A stretch of DNA of 17,364 bases from Candidatus Cloacimonadota bacterium (lineage in GTDB: Bacteria; Cloacimonadota; Cloacimonadia; Cloacimonadales; Cloacimonadaceae). The notes below the pieces were generated by a model. That model ran no database searches. It saw only the letters and a program-made list of their open reading frames with translations, and was not told where the DNA came from. Positions 14,424 to 17,364 of the stretch are shown in pieces. Position 1 is the first letter of the stretch. Each line of letters starts with the position of its first letter. The stretch lies in NCBI GenBank assembly GCA_017995495.1, contig JAGOIS010000003.1, positions 9,968-27,331 on the forward strand. The letters are read 5' to 3'. The translations under genes and the position numbers were made by a program.

Positions 14424-16583
14424 ATGAACAAGCGAATCATCTGGTTGCCGGTTCTGGCGTTGTTGATCCTGGTCACGGGCTGTTCGTGGAACGCCGAACG
14501 GATGCGGCCCAATTATTATATTCTGGAATATAGGGAAGGATCCGAAAATCCAGCCTTGCGCGTTTCCCAGCCTTATCCAAAGACCCTTGAGGTTTTGGAT
14601 GCCGAGGTCAACCGTGCTTACTCCAAAAGCCAACTGGTGGTGAAGGAAAACTTTTCCCGGGTGAGCTATCTGCCCGATCATCTTTGGGCCAGCCGGTTGA
14701 GCGATGCTGTTCCGGACCTGATCGTCCAGAGGCTGCGCGCATACAGGATCTTCAGCCAGGTTGACCGGACCACGGGAGAATTTGATCCCGACTACTTTTT
14801 GGAGACCAAGATCCAAAACTTGGAAAAGATCGAGGCCGAAAATCCCCGCGCCTATCTGCGGATGGAGTTTTTCCTCCGCGACGCCAACACCCAGGAGATA
14901 ATCCTGAGCCACAAAGCGGAAAACTCTCAGGACTTGCTGGATGACAGCATGGTTTATCTGATCCAATCCTACAATGAGCTGCTGATGCGGGAAACTGATG
15001 TATTTTCTGCCAAGTGCCGCCAGTTCCTGAGTGGCGGTCTGGATCAGCCGGATCTCTCCGCCATAATACCTGCCGAACCCGAAGCATTCAGACTGGAAGA
15101 AATCTCTGGAACGGCCGGAGCCTCATCTGAGGGAGAATTATTGGTCAAACTCGGAACTGCCACAGATGACGTCATCCGCTACAATCTTCTGGGCGTCGAC
15201 AACGGGGTCACCCGCAACGACGGCGAGTTCAATAAAGAGCTCACCCTGCCGCCAGGCCGCTATACGATCACCCTCGGTGAAAACCAGAACATCCCGCTTG
15301 AAGTGGAGATCAAGCCCATGATGCGAACTGTGGTGAGTGGCAGCTGGGCAGAACTGACCATCAAGATCATCGATGAAGCCAACAACCGAGTACGGCAGCC
15401 TTATGACGTTTGGGTGAAAGAAGAAAACAAGTACGATTATTACCCTCTGGGGCCTGGCACCAGCATCGGCGACGACGACCTGGGCCAGCCGGACAAGGTT
15501 TGGATCCTGGCTCCTGGAACCTATATGATCAAACTGGGTGGAGGACCCTGGAACGAGCTGAAGGACTTCACTACCGTAAATCTGAGCACTGGAGATAGCC
15601 AGATCCTGACCATGGTGGTCAATACTACCGGAGAGGGAAACCTGCTCATCGGCGCGGGAGTCTTGGGTGAGGAGCCTCTGATAAGAAACAAGCCGGTTAT
15701 CCACAAAGGAGCTGTCCATGGCAACATCAGCCTGGCAGGAAATAACGAAACCGGCCCCGAAAATCAGGTGAACGGCATCACTGTAACGGGTCAGCTCGAG
15801 AACTCGGTGGAAGCCACCTTCCCCTATACGATCTACACTTTGCGCAGCATGTATGATCTGGGGCTAAGCAGCATCAACTTCAACGAATTGCGGGTAAGTT
15901 CGGACTCCTATTCCCTGAAAAATGTCCTGCTCTTAACTCCCTGGCAAACAAGCAGGATGCTGCGCAACTTCTCATTTTACGCTCGGGGAGACGTTCAGAC
16001 CCATTTCTTCAAGGAGTATTCTTTCTTTGCCCAAAATAAGAACCTGATCCAGATCTCGGCCAAGGGAGACACCGTGTCACTGGCCACTAACCAGGACAGG
16101 CTGCAAACCAAAAGCCCGTTCTTCCCACTGCGCCTGAAAGAGGGAACCGGACTCACTTACCGGTTGGCGTTCAGTCCCCGCGCCTCCCTGAGCCTGCGCT
16201 TGGGTTATGGCTGGCAGCAGGAGATAAACAGAGGAAACTATGTTTTCAAGGCGGCTGGACACAGCCAAACTCCAGGTGATGACAACATCTATGATATCTA
16301 CAGCGAAACACCCGATTTGGTCTTTCACGGTATCGAAAGCACCTTGGTGCTCTCGGCTGTCAACATCCTCAATTTCGTCAGGCTCAATTCCTATTTTGAC
16401 GTTCTGTTTCCCATCAGTTCCAAGGATTGCAGCCCCCGCTTTGAAAATGAGAACCGGATCAATTTCCGCATCTACCGCAACATCTCACTTGATCTAAGGC
16501 TGAACATTCAGTACGACAAGGCTCAGAAGGATTGGTTGGTCTATGACTACGGCACCTACTTGAGGCTTTCGCTTTTCTACTGA
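14424..16583 (+). CDS. PqiC/ABC-auxiliary-type lipoprotein fused to a probable outer-membrane beta-barrel
   Basis: This 719-residue protein appears to combine three parts. Residues 1-20 are a lipoprotein signal ending LVTGC, with Cys20 to be lipidated and Ser at +2, favouring outer-membrane sorting. About 28-204 resembles the ABC-type transport auxiliary lipoprotein family (PqiC/LetC-like): YYILEYREG, a short strand pair, then the helix LPDHLWASRLSDAVPDLIVQRL. About 230-405 reads as two beta-sandwich or PEGA-like modules (LPPGRYTITLGENQN; LAPGTYMIKLGGGPW). About 405-719 alternates polar and hydrophobic residues in strand-length blocks (TYRLAFSPRASLSLRLGYGW; INFRIYRNISLDLRLNIQYD) and ends LRLSLFY with a terminal aromatic, as outer-membrane barrels do. 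The ATG at 14424 follows AAGGAAGG; a GTG at 14418 overlaps that site. It is two bases before the permease gene. The barrel is inferred from pattern only. Confidence 0.8.
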   Translation: MNKRIIWLPVLALLILVTGCSWNAERMRPNYYILEYREGSENPALRVSQPYPKTLEVLDAEVNRAYSKSQLVVKENFSRVSYLPDHLWASRLSDAVPDLIVQRLRAYRIFSQVDRTTGEFDPDYFLETKIQNLEKIEAENPRAYLRMEFFLRDANTQEIILSHKAENSQDLLDDSMVYLIQSYNELLMRETDVFSAKCRQFLSGGLDQPDLSAIIPAEPEAFRLEEISGTAGASSEGELLVKLGTATDDVIRYNLLGVDNGVTRNDGEFNKELTLPPGRYTITLGENQNIPLEVEIKPMMRTVVSGSWAELTIKIIDEANNRVRQPYDVWVKEENKYDYYPLGPGTSIGDDDLGQPDKVWILAPGTYMIKLGGGPWNELKDFTTVNLSTGDSQILTMVVNTTGEGNLLIGAGVLGEEPLIRNKPVIHKGAVHGNISLAGNNETGPENQVNGITVTGQLENSVEATFPYTIYTLRSMYDLGLSSINFNELRVSSDSYSLKNVLLLTPWQTSRMLRNFSFYARGDVQTHFFKEYSFFAQNKNLIQISAKGDTVSLATNQDRLQTKSPFFPLRLKEGTGLTYRLAFSPRASLSLRLGYGWQQEINRGNYVFKAAGHSQTPGDDNIYDIYSETPDLVFHGIESTLVLSAVNILNFVRLNSYFDVLFPISSKDCSPRFENENRINFRIYRNISLDLRLNIQYDKAQKDWLVYDYGTYLRLSLFY

Positions 16584-16585
16584 TC

Positions 16586-17364
16586 ATGGCTGCTACAAGG
16601 TTTTCCCAGGGTACGCTTTTTTTGGGAGGGGATTTCACCCTGAAAGGTTTGTCTGAAGCGCGTTTGGACATCCATCGCATCCTCCGGCAGCACAGGGCAG
16701 TGCGCATAGATCCTTCGGGAATAGAGAAAATTGACTGCGTTGGCACAGCCGTCTGGGAAGAGATTGTGCAGATTGCCTCTGAAACAGCTAAAGTGACCAT
16801 CCTGCCCGCCAGACCAGAGGTACAGGCTGTGATGGACAGGTTCCGCACTCTTGAGCAGGGGCAGGAGGAAAAGCCCCGGGAATCCGGGTGGTTGGAGCGA
16901 ACAGGGGCTGCGGTCCAGACGGGCTGGCAGGGCGCGAAAACAGCCCTGCAACTGGCAGCTGATATATTCTATTGGTCTGCCGTGGGAATCTTTAAACGTG
17001 AAGCGCAGCGCAAGGGTTCTTTAAGCCAACAGTGTCTGTTTCTGGGGTTGGACGCCCTGCCGATCGTGGTCCTGCTTTCTTTTGTGATCGGTTTCATCAT
17101 TGCCTTGCAGGCAGGCGTGCAGATGAAGAACTACAGCGCCGGGATCTTTTTGGCGGATGTGATGTCCTTTGCCCTTATCAGGGAGTTTTCTCCTCTCTTC
17201 ACCGCCATCATTCTGGCCGGTAGAAGCGGCTCTGCAATCACGGCCGAAATCGCCACTATGAAGGTATCGGAGGAGATCGACGCCCTGCGCATGATGGCCC
17301 TGGACCCCATCCGCTATGTTGTGGTTCCCAAGTTCCAAGCTGTAACCATCATGATGCCGATATT
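16586..17364 (+). CDS. mlaE: MlaE-family lipid ABC permease with N-terminal STAS domain (partial)
   Basis: This is the inner-membrane permease of the MCE lipid transporter, cut by the right end of the window after 259 codons with no stop. Residues of about 5-85 form a STAS domain (MlaB-like), with LFLGGDFTLKGLSEARLDIHRIL and DPSGIEKIDCVGTAVWEEI. A linker and an amphipathic interface helix follow (about 100-140). The permease proper starts with the hydrophobic segment LFLGLDALPIVVLLSFVIGF (151-170). It carries the MlaE signature REFSPLFTAIILAGRSGSAITAE (199-221) and MKVSEEIDALRMMALDP (225-241). The STAS residue that is usually Ser or Thr is Cys51 here. The ATG is two bases after the lipoprotein stop with no ribosome site, so translation is probably coupled. 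The MlaF-type ATPase is expected beyond the window. Confidence 0.93.
   Translation, partial: MAATRFSQGTLFLGGDFTLKGLSEARLDIHRILRQHRAVRIDPSGIEKIDCVGTAVWEEIVQIASETAKVTILPARPEVQAVMDRFRTLEQGQEEKPRESGWLERTGAAVQTGWQGAKTALQLAADIFYWSAVGIFKREAQRKGSLSQQCLFLGLDALPIVVLLSFVIGFIIALQAGVQMKNYSAGIFLADVMSFALIREFSPLFTAIILAGRSGSAITAEIATMKVSEEIDALRMMALDPIRYVVVPKFQAVTIMMPI

Overview
The window looks like chromosomal DNA from a diderm (Gram-negative-type) bacterium of the Fibrobacteres-Chlorobi-Bacteroidetes side of the tree. A Cloacimonadota-like organism is my best guess. The main clue is a large secreted gingipain-like protease that ends in a type IX secretion (T9SS) / FlgD-like sorting domain with the NYPNPFNPSTTI motif. 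SecDF and an MCE lipid-transport system that needs an outer membrane fit this. Base composition is moderately GC-rich, most genes have GGAGG-type ribosome sites, and genes are closely packed. The taxonomic call is inference from these features; no marker gene was compared.

Left part, minus strand (13-4660): secD-secF, two subunits of the Sec translocon accessory complex, form a tight pair. Upstream is a promoter candidate and a possible structured leader. Next come an extended-SDR NAD-dependent epimerase/reductase and a small membrane-anchored protein with an Ada-like H/C-C-C zinc-type motif. Each of these two has its own TTGAC(A/T)-17-type promoter candidate, and a terminator-like hairpin lies between them.

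Centre, plus strand (5004-9292): a 1192-residue T9SS-type cysteine protease (peptidase family C25) overlaps by ATGA a class III sirtuin (CobB/SIRT5-like). A 429-base intergenic region follows, with a strong hairpin, an 11-base tandem repeat and a weak promoter candidate, but no convincing gene.

Right part, plus strand (9734-17364, open at the right edge): five genes with gaps of 27, 12, 13 and 2 bases form an apparent operon. They are urocanate hydratase (hutU), a eukaryote-type UTP-glucose-1-phosphate uridylyltransferase, an MlaD/MCE protein with a long helical tail, a lipoprotein whose N-terminal third resembles the PqiC/ABC-auxiliary family, and a STAS-MlaE permease cut by the window end. 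The rest of the lipoprotein reads as beta-sandwich modules and a probable outer-membrane beta-barrel. The permease gene has no stop codon in the window and was recovered by direct translation.

The most interesting object is the MCE lipid-transport cassette. Its auxiliary lipoprotein appears fused to an outer-membrane barrel, and its MlaD has an extended coil. Together they could make a trans-periplasmic conduit with its own outer-membrane end. No tRNA, rRNA, CRISPR array, insertion sequence or phage gene was seen.
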